64,000 bases of DNA, from positions 6,930-70,929 of the forward strand of contig CAYMNB010000010.1 of NCBI GenBank assembly GCA_964391725.1. Reading direction: 5' to 3'. The notes beneath the pieces are model-generated. The model was not told the DNA's origin. It did no database searches and was given only the letters and a program-made list of their open reading frames with translations. Made by a program: the position numbers and the translations under genes. Positions within the stretch are counted from its first letter, which is position 1, and every line of letters starts with the position of its first letter. Source of the DNA: SpSt-1165 sp964391725. GTDB lineage: Bacteria; Chloroflexota; Anaerolineae; Anaerolineales; Anaerolineaceae. This document shows, in pieces, positions 1 to 7,290 of this stretch.

Positions 1-1
1 C

Positions 2-526
2 ACCGGCGATGGCGTTCGTTATCGCTTCAACCATGCCCTCGGAGAATACCAGCGTGAGGAGAACCCGGAACCATTTACCGGCGTCATCGTTGGCGCCCGC
101 GCTGATGAAGAAGGCTCTCGCTCTAAAGAACGCTATTTCTCACCGCGCGACCGTCAGAATGAGTGGCACATCGCGGAACAACCCCCTGAATTTTGGAATC
201 AATACAAAACCGATTTTGCCACCGGCACCAATGTCCGCATCCACCCCTTGTTAGATTGGACTGAGATCAATATCTGGGAGTACATCGAAAGAGAAAAAAT
301 CCCCACCGTTTCTCTATATTACAACCAGGGTGAAGGCACCCGTTACCGTTCTCTGGGTTGCTATCCCTGCACTTTTCCGGTCAAATCAGAAGCACGCAAT
401 GTGCGCGAGATCATCGAAGAACTAAAGACAGGCCGATTCTCCAAAATTGCAGAACGTGAAGGCCGTGCGCAGGACAAAGAAGATGGCGGAGGTCTGGAAT
501 CATTACGACGTGAAGGATACATGTAA
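2..526 (+). CDS. cysD: Sulfate adenylyltransferase subunit 2 (CysD), 3' part
   Basis: This is the C-terminal part of the ATP-sulfurylase small subunit, which adenylates sulfate to APS in the cytoplasm together with CysN. The reading frame is open from base 2 and runs into the window edge, so the start codon lies upstream. About 174 residues are visible. They contain the family block GARADEEGSRSKERYFSPRD, then IHPLLDWTEINIWEYI and SLGCYPCTFPV, which are typical of the CysD branch of the PAPS-reductase/PP-loop ATPase family. A Met-rich reading in another frame at the left edge is a shadow. The stop is 2 bases before the start of the cysN-like gene, so the two are clearly co-translated. Identification is firm; only completeness is unknown. 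Confidence 0.92.
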   Translation, partial: TGDGVRYRFNHALGEYQREENPEPFTGVIVGARADEEGSRSKERYFSPRDRQNEWHIAEQPPEFWNQYKTDFATGTNVRIHPLLDWTEINIWEYIEREKIPTVSLYYNQGEGTRYRSLGCYPCTFPVKSEARNVREIIEELKTGRFSKIAEREGRAQDKEDGGGLESLRREGYM

Positions 527-528
527 AC

Positions 529-2343
529 ATGGCAGCAAGCACCGAACCAACCAATAACGAACAAATGAACATCGTTTTTGTCGGCCATGTCGATCATGGG
601 AAAAGCACCGTGGTCGGCAGGTTGCTGGCCGAAACCGGCTCTCTGCCTGATGGAAAATTGGAGCAAATCCAGGCACGATGTGAACGCGAGTCACAGCCTT
701 TCGAATACGCTTATCTGATTGATGCACTGAAGGAAGAACAGGCGCAATCGATCACCATCGATGCAGCCCGCGTCTTTTTCCATTCAAACAAACGCCATTA
801 CATCATCATCGATGCCCCTGGCCATATCGAATTCATCAAAAACATGGTAACTGGCGCCTCTCGTGCTGAAGCGGCCGTGCTGGTCATCGATGCCAAAGAA
901 GGCGTGCAGGAAAACTCGCGCCGCCACGGCTATTTGTTATGGATGCTGGGTATCCGCCAGATTGTAGTATTGATCAATAAAATGGACCTGGTCGATTTTG
1001 ATGAAGGGGTGTTCAACAACGTAGTTGCAGATTATCAGCAATTTTTGGATGAATTGGGCATCAAACCTATGTTCTACATCCCGGTCAGCGGCATGCAGGG
1101 CGCAAATATTGCGGTTCACAACGAGGATACTGCCTGGTATCAGGCCGAGACTTTATTGGACGCGTTGGATTCGTTCCAGAAAGCCTCTCCGCCAGTCGAT
1201 CTACCCTTCCGCATGCCTGTGCAGGATATTTACAAGTTCACACAATATGGTGATTCACGCCGTATCGTCGCCGGTAGCGTCTCGTCAGGAAAACTGGCGA
1301 TTGGCGACCGGGTTATCTTCTATCCATCAGGAAAAGTATCCACTGTTAACTCTTTTGAAGCCTACGCGGCTGAACAGCCTGGTGAAGTCATCAGTGGCTC
1401 CGCCACCGGCTTCACCCTGACCAAACAAATTTACATCCAGCGCGGCGAAATCGCCAGCAAAGTGGACGAACCACCCCCCTATGTTTCAAAACGACTGCGT
1501 GTCAGTTTGGTCTGGCTGGGGCAAAAACCCATGGTTCCCCAAAAGCAATATCATTTGAAACTGGGCACCGCCAAGATCCGCTGCACCATCGAGCACATCG
1601 ATAAGATCATTGACGCCTCCGATTATTCAAGCACGGAAAAAGACCGCATCGAACATCATGATGTCGCTCAATGCGTCCTTCTGCTTCACGCCCCCATCGC
1701 TTGCGATCTCTCAGAAAGCCTGGCTGACACCAGCCGTTTTGTCATCGTCGATGACTATGAAATCCGCGGTGGCGGCATCGTTTTGGAAGCCTTGCCCGAT
1801 GAAGGAAGTCAAATTCGCGAAGCTGTCTTTTTACGTGAACGCAAATGGATCGACAGCGCCGTTTCAATGTACCAGCGTTCAGAGCGTTACAACCAGCGCT
1901 CATGCTTGATCATCGTCACCGGCACAGAAGAAAGCCGGCGCAAAGAAGTAGCCCATCAATTGGAGAAATCCCTCTTTCAATCGGGAAAATTCGTGTACTT
2001 TTTGGGCATCGGCTCCGTGATTTATGGGGTAGATGCAGACCTTAAGTTGTTTACCGCCACCGATGACCCGCAGGAACACATGCGCCGTCTGGCAGAAATT
2101 GCCCACATCTTCATCGATGCCGGGCTTATTTTGATTGTTACAGCACGCGAAATTGACCAGGCTGACCTCAATCTGATCCGGTCCAGCATTGGTAATGAAC
2201 GAGTAGAAGTGGTGTGGAATGGCAGTCGGGTTACAACGGACATCAATCCCGATTTTCAAATTGATGACGACGATGATCTCAACACTTCAGTGACATCGAT
2301 CAAGGGTCTGTTGATGGAACACGGGGTTATTTTCGCCCCTTAA
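529..2343 (+). CDS. cysN: Sulfate adenylyltransferase subunit 1 (CysN) fused to a degenerate APS-kinase-like domain
   Basis: This 604-residue protein is the GTPase subunit that drives APS formation by CysD. The N-terminal GTPase has P-loop GHVDHGKS (about residues 19-26), DAPGH and NKMD. An EF-Tu-like beta-barrel region follows, to about residue 440. From about residue 455 the sequence follows the APS kinase (CysC) fold: an FVYFLGIGSVIYGVDADL block resembles the kinase VYLLDGDNVRHGL region, and RRLAEIAHIFIDAGLILIV is the usual helix. However, the kinase P-loop reads GTEESRRKEV instead of GLSGSGKST, so ATP-dependent kinase activity is doubtful. It overlaps nothing and follows cysD by 2 bp, with GAAGGA as ribosome site. 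The family is certain; the function of the C-terminal domain is inferred. Confidence 0.9.
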   Translation: MAASTEPTNNEQMNIVFVGHVDHGKSTVVGRLLAETGSLPDGKLEQIQARCERESQPFEYAYLIDALKEEQAQSITIDAARVFFHSNKRHYIIIDAPGHIEFIKNMVTGASRAEAAVLVIDAKEGVQENSRRHGYLLWMLGIRQIVVLINKMDLVDFDEGVFNNVVADYQQFLDELGIKPMFYIPVSGMQGANIAVHNEDTAWYQAETLLDALDSFQKASPPVDLPFRMPVQDIYKFTQYGDSRRIVAGSVSSGKLAIGDRVIFYPSGKVSTVNSFEAYAAEQPGEVISGSATGFTLTKQIYIQRGEIASKVDEPPPYVSKRLRVSLVWLGQKPMVPQKQYHLKLGTAKIRCTIEHIDKIIDASDYSSTEKDRIEHHDVAQCVLLLHAPIACDLSESLADTSRFVIVDDYEIRGGGIVLEALPDEGSQIREAVFLRERKWIDSAVSMYQRSERYNQRSCLIIVTGTEESRRKEVAHQLEKSLFQSGKFVYFLGIGSVIYGVDADLKLFTATDDPQEHMRRLAEIAHIFIDAGLILIVTAREIDQADLNLIRSSIGNERVEVVWNGSRVTTDINPDFQIDDDDDLNTSVTSIKGLLMEHGVIFAP

Positions 2344-2365
2344 GATTGACGCTCAGATCCGCTAC

Positions 2366-2893
2366 TTATGATTTGTTCTGCTCTATAGCCTGTAACTTTT
2401 CTTCAAGGGCATCGATCTGGTCGATTAATCGCTGCAAATCCTGCAAAGTTGCGGCAGGTTGGTCATCTTCAGTTTTCACCAGGGCCGGATGAAGGCGTGG
2501 ATCAGTCAACATATCTACCAACCTTTTTCTTTCCATCTCACTGATGCGGTTCTGCTTCTTTAAGGTTTGCAATCTGCGTTCGACTTCATTATCCGTGTAA
2601 TTAATCGGATCCAAAAAGGCACGGATGCTCTCACTCATCGTATGAATGGTCAACCCGCTTAGTTGCACCATGCGCTGCAACAGAACCTGAGGGATGCTTC
2701 CCAGATCTTGTTTCTCTTGTTGCGCCAAAATCTGTGTCAGCGTTGCCGTGGTAATATCTTCCCCGCTGGCATGGTCAATCACCTGTACTTCATTCCCTTC
2801 TTGCATATATTGAGCTATATCTTCCAGCGTAACATAGCTGCGCGTATTGGTATTATACAACTTGCGGTTTGCATAGCGTTTAATTGTGACCAT
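2366..2893 (-). CDS. phaR: PhaR-like polyhydroxyalkanoate synthesis regulator
   Basis: This 175-residue protein begins with the PHB/PHA accumulation regulator DNA-binding domain: IKRYANRKLYNTNTRSYVTL, then a GEDITTATLTQIL block (residues about 3-60). A second region and a C-terminal coiled coil (about 145-172) follow. In known PhaR proteins this domain binds DNA and PHA granules and represses phasin and its own gene. The gene is on the minus strand with an AGGAGG ribosome site 5 bases before ATG. It lies directly downstream of a phasin-like gene, the usual pairing. No PHA synthase is visible in the window, so granule formation in this organism is inferred. The DNA-binding domain assignment is strong. 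Confidence 0.85.
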   Translation of the reverse strand: MVTIKRYANRKLYNTNTRSYVTLEDIAQYMQEGNEVQVIDHASGEDITTATLTQILAQQEKQDLGSIPQVLLQRMVQLSGLTIHTMSESIRAFLDPINYTDNEVERRLQTLKKQNRISEMERKRLVDMLTDPRLHPALVKTEDDQPAATLQDLQRLIDQIDALEEKLQAIEQNKS

Positions 2894-2908
2894 ACCGGCC
2901 TCCTAAAG

Positions 2909-2941
2909 AACTACAGGCAGGGGAATTCCCTGCCTGTAGTT
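2909..2941 (-). other. Perfect intercistronic hairpin between phasin-like gene and phaR
   Basis: A perfect inverted repeat with 14-bp arms (2909-2922 and 2928-2941) and a 5-base loop. It sits just after the phasin stop and just before the phaR ribosome site on the minus strand. No run of T follows on either strand, so it is not a classical terminator. It could be an RNA-stability or processing hairpin, or an operator. Confidence 0.6.
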
Positions 2942-2970
2942 ATACCAGCTTTTTTCGGTAAATCTTGTGA

Positions 2971-3372
2971 TTACTTTGCGGATTGCACCTTATCTAATTT
3001 TTCAGAAAGAGAATCAAGCTTTTCCTGCAGCGCATCTACATCTGCTTTGGTAGCAACTTTGATGGTGTTGCTGCGGCGGATTTTGCTGATGGTTTCTTTG
3101 GCCTCGGTCTCACGTTTGTCAACAATTTCTTTGATCAACTCTCGCGCCTCGTTCTCCGCCATCTCGCCGCGTTCAACCAGGCGGTTGATGAGCCCTACGA
3201 CCTCTTCTTCAGCAACAACAGCCGCGCCTATCGCCGCAAGAAAAACGCGACGGAAAAGACCGCCCACCGTTTTGCTGGTTTCTTTGGCGGTATCAACCAC
3301 CATTTCGGCTGCATGCTCGATGTTCCTCTTCTCTTCTTCAAATACATTGGATTTTTGTTCAGTTTTCGCCAT
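2971..3372 (-). CDS. Phasin-like granule-associated coiled-coil protein
   Basis: This 133-residue protein starts at MAKTEQKS, where GGAGGAATCGA gives a good ribosome site. A longer upstream reading has no such signal and was discarded. The sequence has a short hydrophobic/amphipathic stretch, VGGLFRRVFLAAIGAAVVAEEEV (about residues 33-55), then charged helices and a C-terminal heptad-like segment (DVDALQEKLDSLSEKLDKVQ). This matches the layout of PhaF/PhaI-type poly(3-hydroxyalkanoate) granule proteins and related phasins. The location upstream of a PhaR-like repressor supports that role. Coiled-coil proteins are easily misassigned, so the family call is moderate. Confidence 0.68.
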   Translation of the reverse strand: MAKTEQKSNVFEEEKRNIEHAAEMVVDTAKETSKTVGGLFRRVFLAAIGAAVVAEEEVVGLINRLVERGEMAENEARELIKEIVDKRETEAKETISKIRRSNTIKVATKADVDALQEKLDSLSEKLDKVQSAK

Positions 3373-3506
3373 TCGATTCCTCCATAGATTGATGGTTATG
3401 TTCATATTATAACGCATTGCGTCATAATAGCAAGCAAAAAAAGCAAAAAGCCACACAATTCTTGCCCAGAGACACAACTCAAAGTTTATTTAGAAGGTTT
3501 TCCGTG

Positions 3507-3512
3507 TAAAAT
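3507..3512 (+). promoter_or_regulatory. -10 element of a probable leaderless promoter for the UbiB-type kinase
   Basis: TAAAAT lies 6 bases before the ATG at 3519, so transcription would begin at or next to the start codon. No Shine-Dalgarno sequence is present within 15 bases of the ATG. This fits a leaderless mRNA. Confidence 0.45.
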
Positions 3513-3518
3513 GAAAGC

Positions 3519-5255
3519 ATGCTAAACAACCTGCCCCCCATCAGGAACCTGCGCCGTTGGCGCGAGTTGCAGGCAATTCTTTTTCGATACGGTTTTGACT
3601 TCCTGATCGACACCAAAGAAGTCAGGACCATCCAATCGACTCTGAGAACCTTGCATCTGCCTGTGTCTATTCCCGAATCAAAACTCCATGAGCTGAGCAC
3701 CCCGGAACGAGTACGCCGCATGCTGCAAGATATGGGGCCGACGTATGTCAAGCTGGGGCAAATCCTTTCCAGCCGTTCTGACTTTCTGCCAGATACGTGG
3801 GTGCAGGAATTATCCAAGTTGCAGGATGCTGTGCCGGCTTTTTCTTTCGAGGAAGTGGAACATATCCTTGAAGAAGAAATTGGCACAATTGAACAGTCCT
3901 TTTTATTCGTTGACCCTGAGCCGATCGCAGCTGCTTCCATTGGGCAGGTACACTACGCCATCCTTAATGATTTCAGTCAAGTTGTGATCAAGGTCCAGCG
4001 GCCTAACATAGAAGCCAAAATCCAATCCGACCTGGAATTCGTGCGCGACGTTGCTAAATTACTGCACAACTCAGTCGATTGGGGCAAGAAATACGGTGTC
4101 GTCGGCCTGGCTGAAGAATTGATCCGAACCTTGATGGATGAATTGGATTACAACATTGAAGCCACCAATGCTGATCGGCTCCGCCGCAACATGGAAAAAT
4201 TTCCCGAAATTCACGTCCCCTTTGTCTACTGGGATTACACCACCAAACGAGTATTGACCATGGAAGCCATTGATGGATACAAAATTAATGATCTTGAAAG
4301 TATCGCCACCCTTGACATTGACCGGGTGGGGCTTTCCAAAATCTTCATGCATTCGATTCTGCACCAGGCTTTTATCAATGGTTTCTTCCATGCCGACCCT
4401 CATCCCGGCAATTTAATGGTTGAGAAAAAAACCAAACGACTGGTGTATCTGGATACCGGCATGATGGGCAGCCTGCTGCCAGAACAACGCAATGCAATCG
4501 GTGAAGTGGTGCAGGCGATCATCAGGCGCGATACAGAGGAGATTCTGCGACTGGCTTTAATTTTAGGGACACCTTTTCAGCAGATAAATGAGAACAAGCT
4601 CCGCCGCGACATGGATCACATGATCAATCACTACCTGGAAGCCCCCTTGGAACGGCTGGAGGTCACCCGCCTGCTCAGTGAAATTCTGGTCATGATCTTC
4701 GAAGCCGGCATCCGCCTGCCTCCAGTGCTGGGTGTGTCTGCCAAAGCCTTGCTGCAAGCAGAAGATGTAGCCCGTGTGTTAAACCCTGATGTGGTTGTGG
4801 TCGAGGTGATGAAAGACGTTGCCTACAGTGTTTACCTCCACCAGATCAACCCCGTCAACACTTTCTGGCAGACCGTGAGTCTGGCCAAAGATACCCGTGA
4901 TCTGGTCCGTGTGCTTCCGCGATCCATCACCAAAATTCTCACCAATTTGGTGCAGGGTGAACTCAAGGTAGGCATTCAAATCCTGGAACTCAGTGACATT
5001 ATTTCCAACATTCTCATCATAGCCAACCGTTTGATTATGGGAGTCGTGCTGGTTGGCATGCTGGTTGGTTCCGCCCTTGCGATGAGTGTCCCGCGCTCCG
5101 ATACACTCACGATTGTTCCCATTATCGGCGTCATTGGCTTTGTGATTGCCCTCAGTATCAGTTTAATGATGGTCCTGCAGGTCTGGAACACCATTGGGAA
5201 GACACGCCGCTGGTCACGCCGCCGTAAAAAAGATGAGAACAAACCCCTCGATTAG
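3519..5255 (+). CDS. ABC1/UbiB family atypical protein kinase
   Basis: This 578-residue protein is of the AarF/ABC1/UbiB family, atypical kinase-like ATPases linked to quinone lipid metabolism. Visible signatures are the KxGQ motif in YVKLGQILSSRSD (about residues 82-94), the Ala-rich loop in AAASIGQVH, VVIKVQRP with the conserved Lys, the HADPHPGN catalytic loop, and LDTG (the DFG equivalent). Two membrane helices close the protein (about residues 495-520 and 528-553). All kinase-like landmarks are intact. The gene is monocistronic, convergent with rluB (4 bp gap), and appears to be transcribed without a leader. The substrate is unknown in nearly all members; a ubiquinone or menaquinone link is family knowledge, not shown here. 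Confidence 0.9.
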   Translation: MLNNLPPIRNLRRWRELQAILFRYGFDFLIDTKEVRTIQSTLRTLHLPVSIPESKLHELSTPERVRRMLQDMGPTYVKLGQILSSRSDFLPDTWVQELSKLQDAVPAFSFEEVEHILEEEIGTIEQSFLFVDPEPIAAASIGQVHYAILNDFSQVVIKVQRPNIEAKIQSDLEFVRDVAKLLHNSVDWGKKYGVVGLAEELIRTLMDELDYNIEATNADRLRRNMEKFPEIHVPFVYWDYTTKRVLTMEAIDGYKINDLESIATLDIDRVGLSKIFMHSILHQAFINGFFHADPHPGNLMVEKKTKRLVYLDTGMMGSLLPEQRNAIGEVVQAIIRRDTEEILRLALILGTPFQQINENKLRRDMDHMINHYLEAPLERLEVTRLLSEILVMIFEAGIRLPPVLGVSAKALLQAEDVARVLNPDVVVVEVMKDVAYSVYLHQINPVNTFWQTVSLAKDTRDLVRVLPRSITKILTNLVQGELKVGIQILELSDIISNILIIANRLIMGVVLVGMLVGSALAMSVPRSDTLTIVPIIGVIGFVIALSISLMMVLQVWNTIGKTRRWSRRRKKDENKPLD

Positions 5256-5259
5256 GTTC

Positions 5260-6072
5260 CTAACGCTTCGGTTTGGGTTTGTTGGTTGGTTTTGAGAAGG
5301 GCTTCTTGCCATTTCTGCTGGGAAATTTTCTTCGGCTTGAGGGAGGTTCAACGAAAGATTTTCCACTTCTCAGTGCATTGACCTCTTCAACCGACAAAAA
5401 CCGCCAATCCTTTGGCTTCATGTTGCCCAAAGTCAAGGTGCCAATACGGGTGCGGATAATTCTCACGACCGGCAGCCCCAGCAAACGGCAAGTCTCGCGG
5501 ATCTGGCGTTTGCGGCCTTCCGAAAGGATCACCTGCAGCCAGGCGCCTTTACCATGAACCTTGGTCACTTTGACTTTCGCACCACGCGTGCGATAGCCAT
5601 CTTCCATGACAATACCGCGCCTGAATTTCTGCAGTTGTTCATCGTCAGGGCGCACAGCGACCAGCACCGCATACTCTTTTTCATGCCCAAAACGCGGATG
5701 AGACAACTGCTGTTTCAGATCGCCGTCATTGGTCAGCAGTATCAACCCTTCGCTTTCAAAATCAAGCCTGCCCACAGAAAACAAATGGTCAGAATCAGGG
5801 ACGACATCATGGATGGTGGGACGGTGCTCGTTTTTGGGCTCACGGTCAGAGAGCATTTTCCGTGGCTTGTAGAGTGCGATATATACCTTCTGTTCAATGG
5901 CTGGTATCTCTCGATTGTCTATCTGAATGGCGTCCTTCACAGGGTCAGCTTTGTCACCCAACACAGCCACTTTGCCATTGACCTTCACCCGGCCAGCTTC
6001 AATAAACGCCTCACAGGCTCTTCTTGATCCGAAGCCTGCCTGCGCCAATATTTTCTGAACTCTCTCCTGCAT
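5260..6072 (-). CDS. rluB: 23S rRNA/ribosomal large subunit pseudouridine synthase (RluB type)
   Basis: This 270-residue enzyme isomerises a uridine in ribosomal RNA to pseudouridine. It has an N-terminal S4 RNA-binding domain (ERVQKILAQAGFGSRRACEAFI, residues 3-24). The RsuA/RluB/E/F catalytic domain contains GRLDFESEGLILLTNDG with the catalytic Asp, followed by RKRQIRETCRLLG. The tail (about 235-270) is strongly basic, rich in Lys, Pro and Arg, and probably contacts RNA. The gene lies 12 bp downstream of scpB, the conserved scpB-rluB order found in many bacteria. RluB is preferred over RsuA by context. Confidence 0.9.
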   Translation of the reverse strand: MQERVQKILAQAGFGSRRACEAFIEAGRVKVNGKVAVLGDKADPVKDAIQIDNREIPAIEQKVYIALYKPRKMLSDREPKNEHRPTIHDVVPDSDHLFSVGRLDFESEGLILLTNDGDLKQQLSHPRFGHEKEYAVLVAVRPDDEQLQKFRRGIVMEDGYRTRGAKVKVTKVHGKGAWLQVILSEGRKRQIRETCRLLGLPVVRIIRTRIGTLTLGNMKPKDWRFLSVEEVNALRSGKSFVEPPSSRRKFPSRNGKKPFSKPTNKPKPKR

Positions 6073-6084
6073 GGAATAACCTTC

Positions 6085-6684
6085 CTAATCTTTCAGCAAC
6101 TGACCATTGCCGTTGCGGTTCCCATTTTCATGGATGTCATCCTGCACAAACTTCGGCATCTCCGCAATTGAGGTCAATCCAAAGTGCTGCAGGAATTCCA
6201 GTGTTGTGGCATACAACACTGGCCTGCCAGGTGTTTCATCTCGCCCTACTTCTTCTACCAACCCCTTATTCAGCAAGGTACGGATAACCCCGTCACTATT
6301 CACGCCGCGGATAGCATCGATGGCAGGTCGCGTTATCGGTTGCCGGTAACAGACAATGGTCAGGGTTTCGATGGCCGCCCGGCTCAATTTTGAATACGAA
6401 TCAAGTCCCAGAAATTTCTCAACTGCGTGGGCTTGCTCTGGTGAGGTTGTCAATTGTATTCTACCGCGGCTTTTTTGCAACGACAGGCCGCTGTTAATAT
6501 ACTTTTCTGCCAGCATCGATAATGCTGCATCAACCATCGATTCGGTTTGACCGACAGCCGAGGCAATTTGAGCCGCAGAAACCGGTTCACCTGCCACAAA
6601 CAGAATCGCTTCAACCGCCGCCAACAGACTGAGATAGGAAGAATCATCCACTGCTGTCTGAGTACCTTCAATCAAATCGCTCAT
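6085..6684 (-). CDS. scpB: Segregation and condensation protein B (ScpB)
   Basis: ScpB is a kleisin-associated winged-helix subunit of the SMC condensin complex that compacts and segregates the chromosome. The 199-residue sequence shows the family blocks LLAAVEAILFVAGEPVS, LSRAAIETLTIVCYRQPITRPAIDAIRGVNSDGVIRTLL and the second winged helix GRPVLYATTLEFLQHFGL. The gene is the first of a scpB-rluB operon; scpA is not adjacent. The ATG at 6684 has no Shine-Dalgarno sequence, and a TAGTAT element lies 6 bases upstream, so it may be translated from a leaderless transcript. Length is normal for the family. Confidence 0.93.
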   Translation of the reverse strand: MSDLIEGTQTAVDDSSYLSLLAAVEAILFVAGEPVSAAQIASAVGQTESMVDAALSMLAEKYINSGLSLQKSRGRIQLTTSPEQAHAVEKFLGLDSYSKLSRAAIETLTIVCYRQPITRPAIDAIRGVNSDGVIRTLLNKGLVEEVGRDETPGRPVLYATTLEFLQHFGLTSIAEMPKFVQDDIHENGNRNGNGQLLKD

Positions 6685-6686
6685 GC

Positions 6687-6696
6687 TATAATACTA
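6687..6696. promoter_or_regulatory. Overlapping divergent -10 elements, both apparently leaderless
   Basis: Only 15 bp separate the divergent starts of scpB (6684, minus) and the lipoprotein gene (6700, plus). TATAAT at 6687-6692 ends 7 bases before the plus-strand ATG. TAGTAT, read on the minus strand at 6696-6691, ends 6 bases before the minus-strand ATG. The two elements share two base pairs, so the polymerases would compete. Confidence 0.5.
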
Positions 6697-6699
6697 CCC

Positions 6700-7281
6700 A
6701 TGAAATCACTGAATCTCAACAAAAAACCACTGTTGTTAATATCTATCATAATAACACTTGTAACCCTCGCCTGTCGTGCTGCTGCCGACATACCGTCCGC
6801 CAGTGCCTTTCCTGCTCCAGAAGTTTCCCAGCAAAGCGCTGACAAAGTGGAAGCCTTGTTAGAAGATGTTCAGGAACAAAGCGGATCTTTTGCTTTCACC
6901 ATCACCGACCAGGAAATGACCTCTTATCTTACACTCAAAATGGCGGAAAATCAAGAAAGCCCGCCGATTGAGAACCTCAATGTCGTTTTTTCAGACAACC
7001 AGGTATTCGTGTATGGGGATGTATTTGTGCAAAACTTGGGTATGAAACTGCCTGCCGTGCTTGCTATCGCAGGCAGAGTTGACACAAATGGAACCCTGCA
7101 ATTCGAGCTGATCTCCGCCCAGGTGGGCAAAATCAATATGCCTGCCTTTGTACAAGATCAAATTTCGAAGGTAACCACAGGGGCGATGAATTCGCAATTT
7201 TCCAAGTATTTGAGTGGATATCGTATTGACAATCTGTATATTGACCAGGGCATGCTCACCGTTTCAGGCGGAAAACGTTAA
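6700..7281 (+). CDS. Small lipoprotein with a DUF2140/YpmS-like extracytoplasmic domain
   Basis: The 193-residue product starts with a lipoprotein signal: a Lys-containing n-region, a hydrophobic helix and the lipobox LVTLAC (about residues 20-25). The mature part looks like a single beta-rich domain: FTITDQEMTSYL, ENLNVVFSDNQVFVYGDV, LQFELISAQVGKINMPAFV and a terminal YIDQGMLTVSG. A longer upstream reading lacks the signal peptide at its N-terminus and overlaps scpB, so ATG 6700 was chosen. A similar pattern occurs outside the membrane in the Ser/Thr kinase at 46196-47713. The function is unknown; a lipid-binding role is a guess. The next gene is 9 bp downstream. Confidence 0.72.
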   Translation: MKSLNLNKKPLLLISIIITLVTLACRAAADIPSASAFPAPEVSQQSADKVEALLEDVQEQSGSFAFTITDQEMTSYLTLKMAENQESPPIENLNVVFSDNQVFVYGDVFVQNLGMKLPAVLAIAGRVDTNGTLQFELISAQVGKINMPAFVQDQISKVTTGAMNSQFSKYLSGYRIDNLYIDQGMLTVSGGKR

Positions 7282-7290
7282 TCACCCGAC

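Noticed and set aside
2663..3412. A 249-codon plus-strand ORF
   Set aside because: It lies antisense to both phaR and the phasin-like gene, which have clear families and ribosome sites; its composition is Ser/Leu-rich noise.
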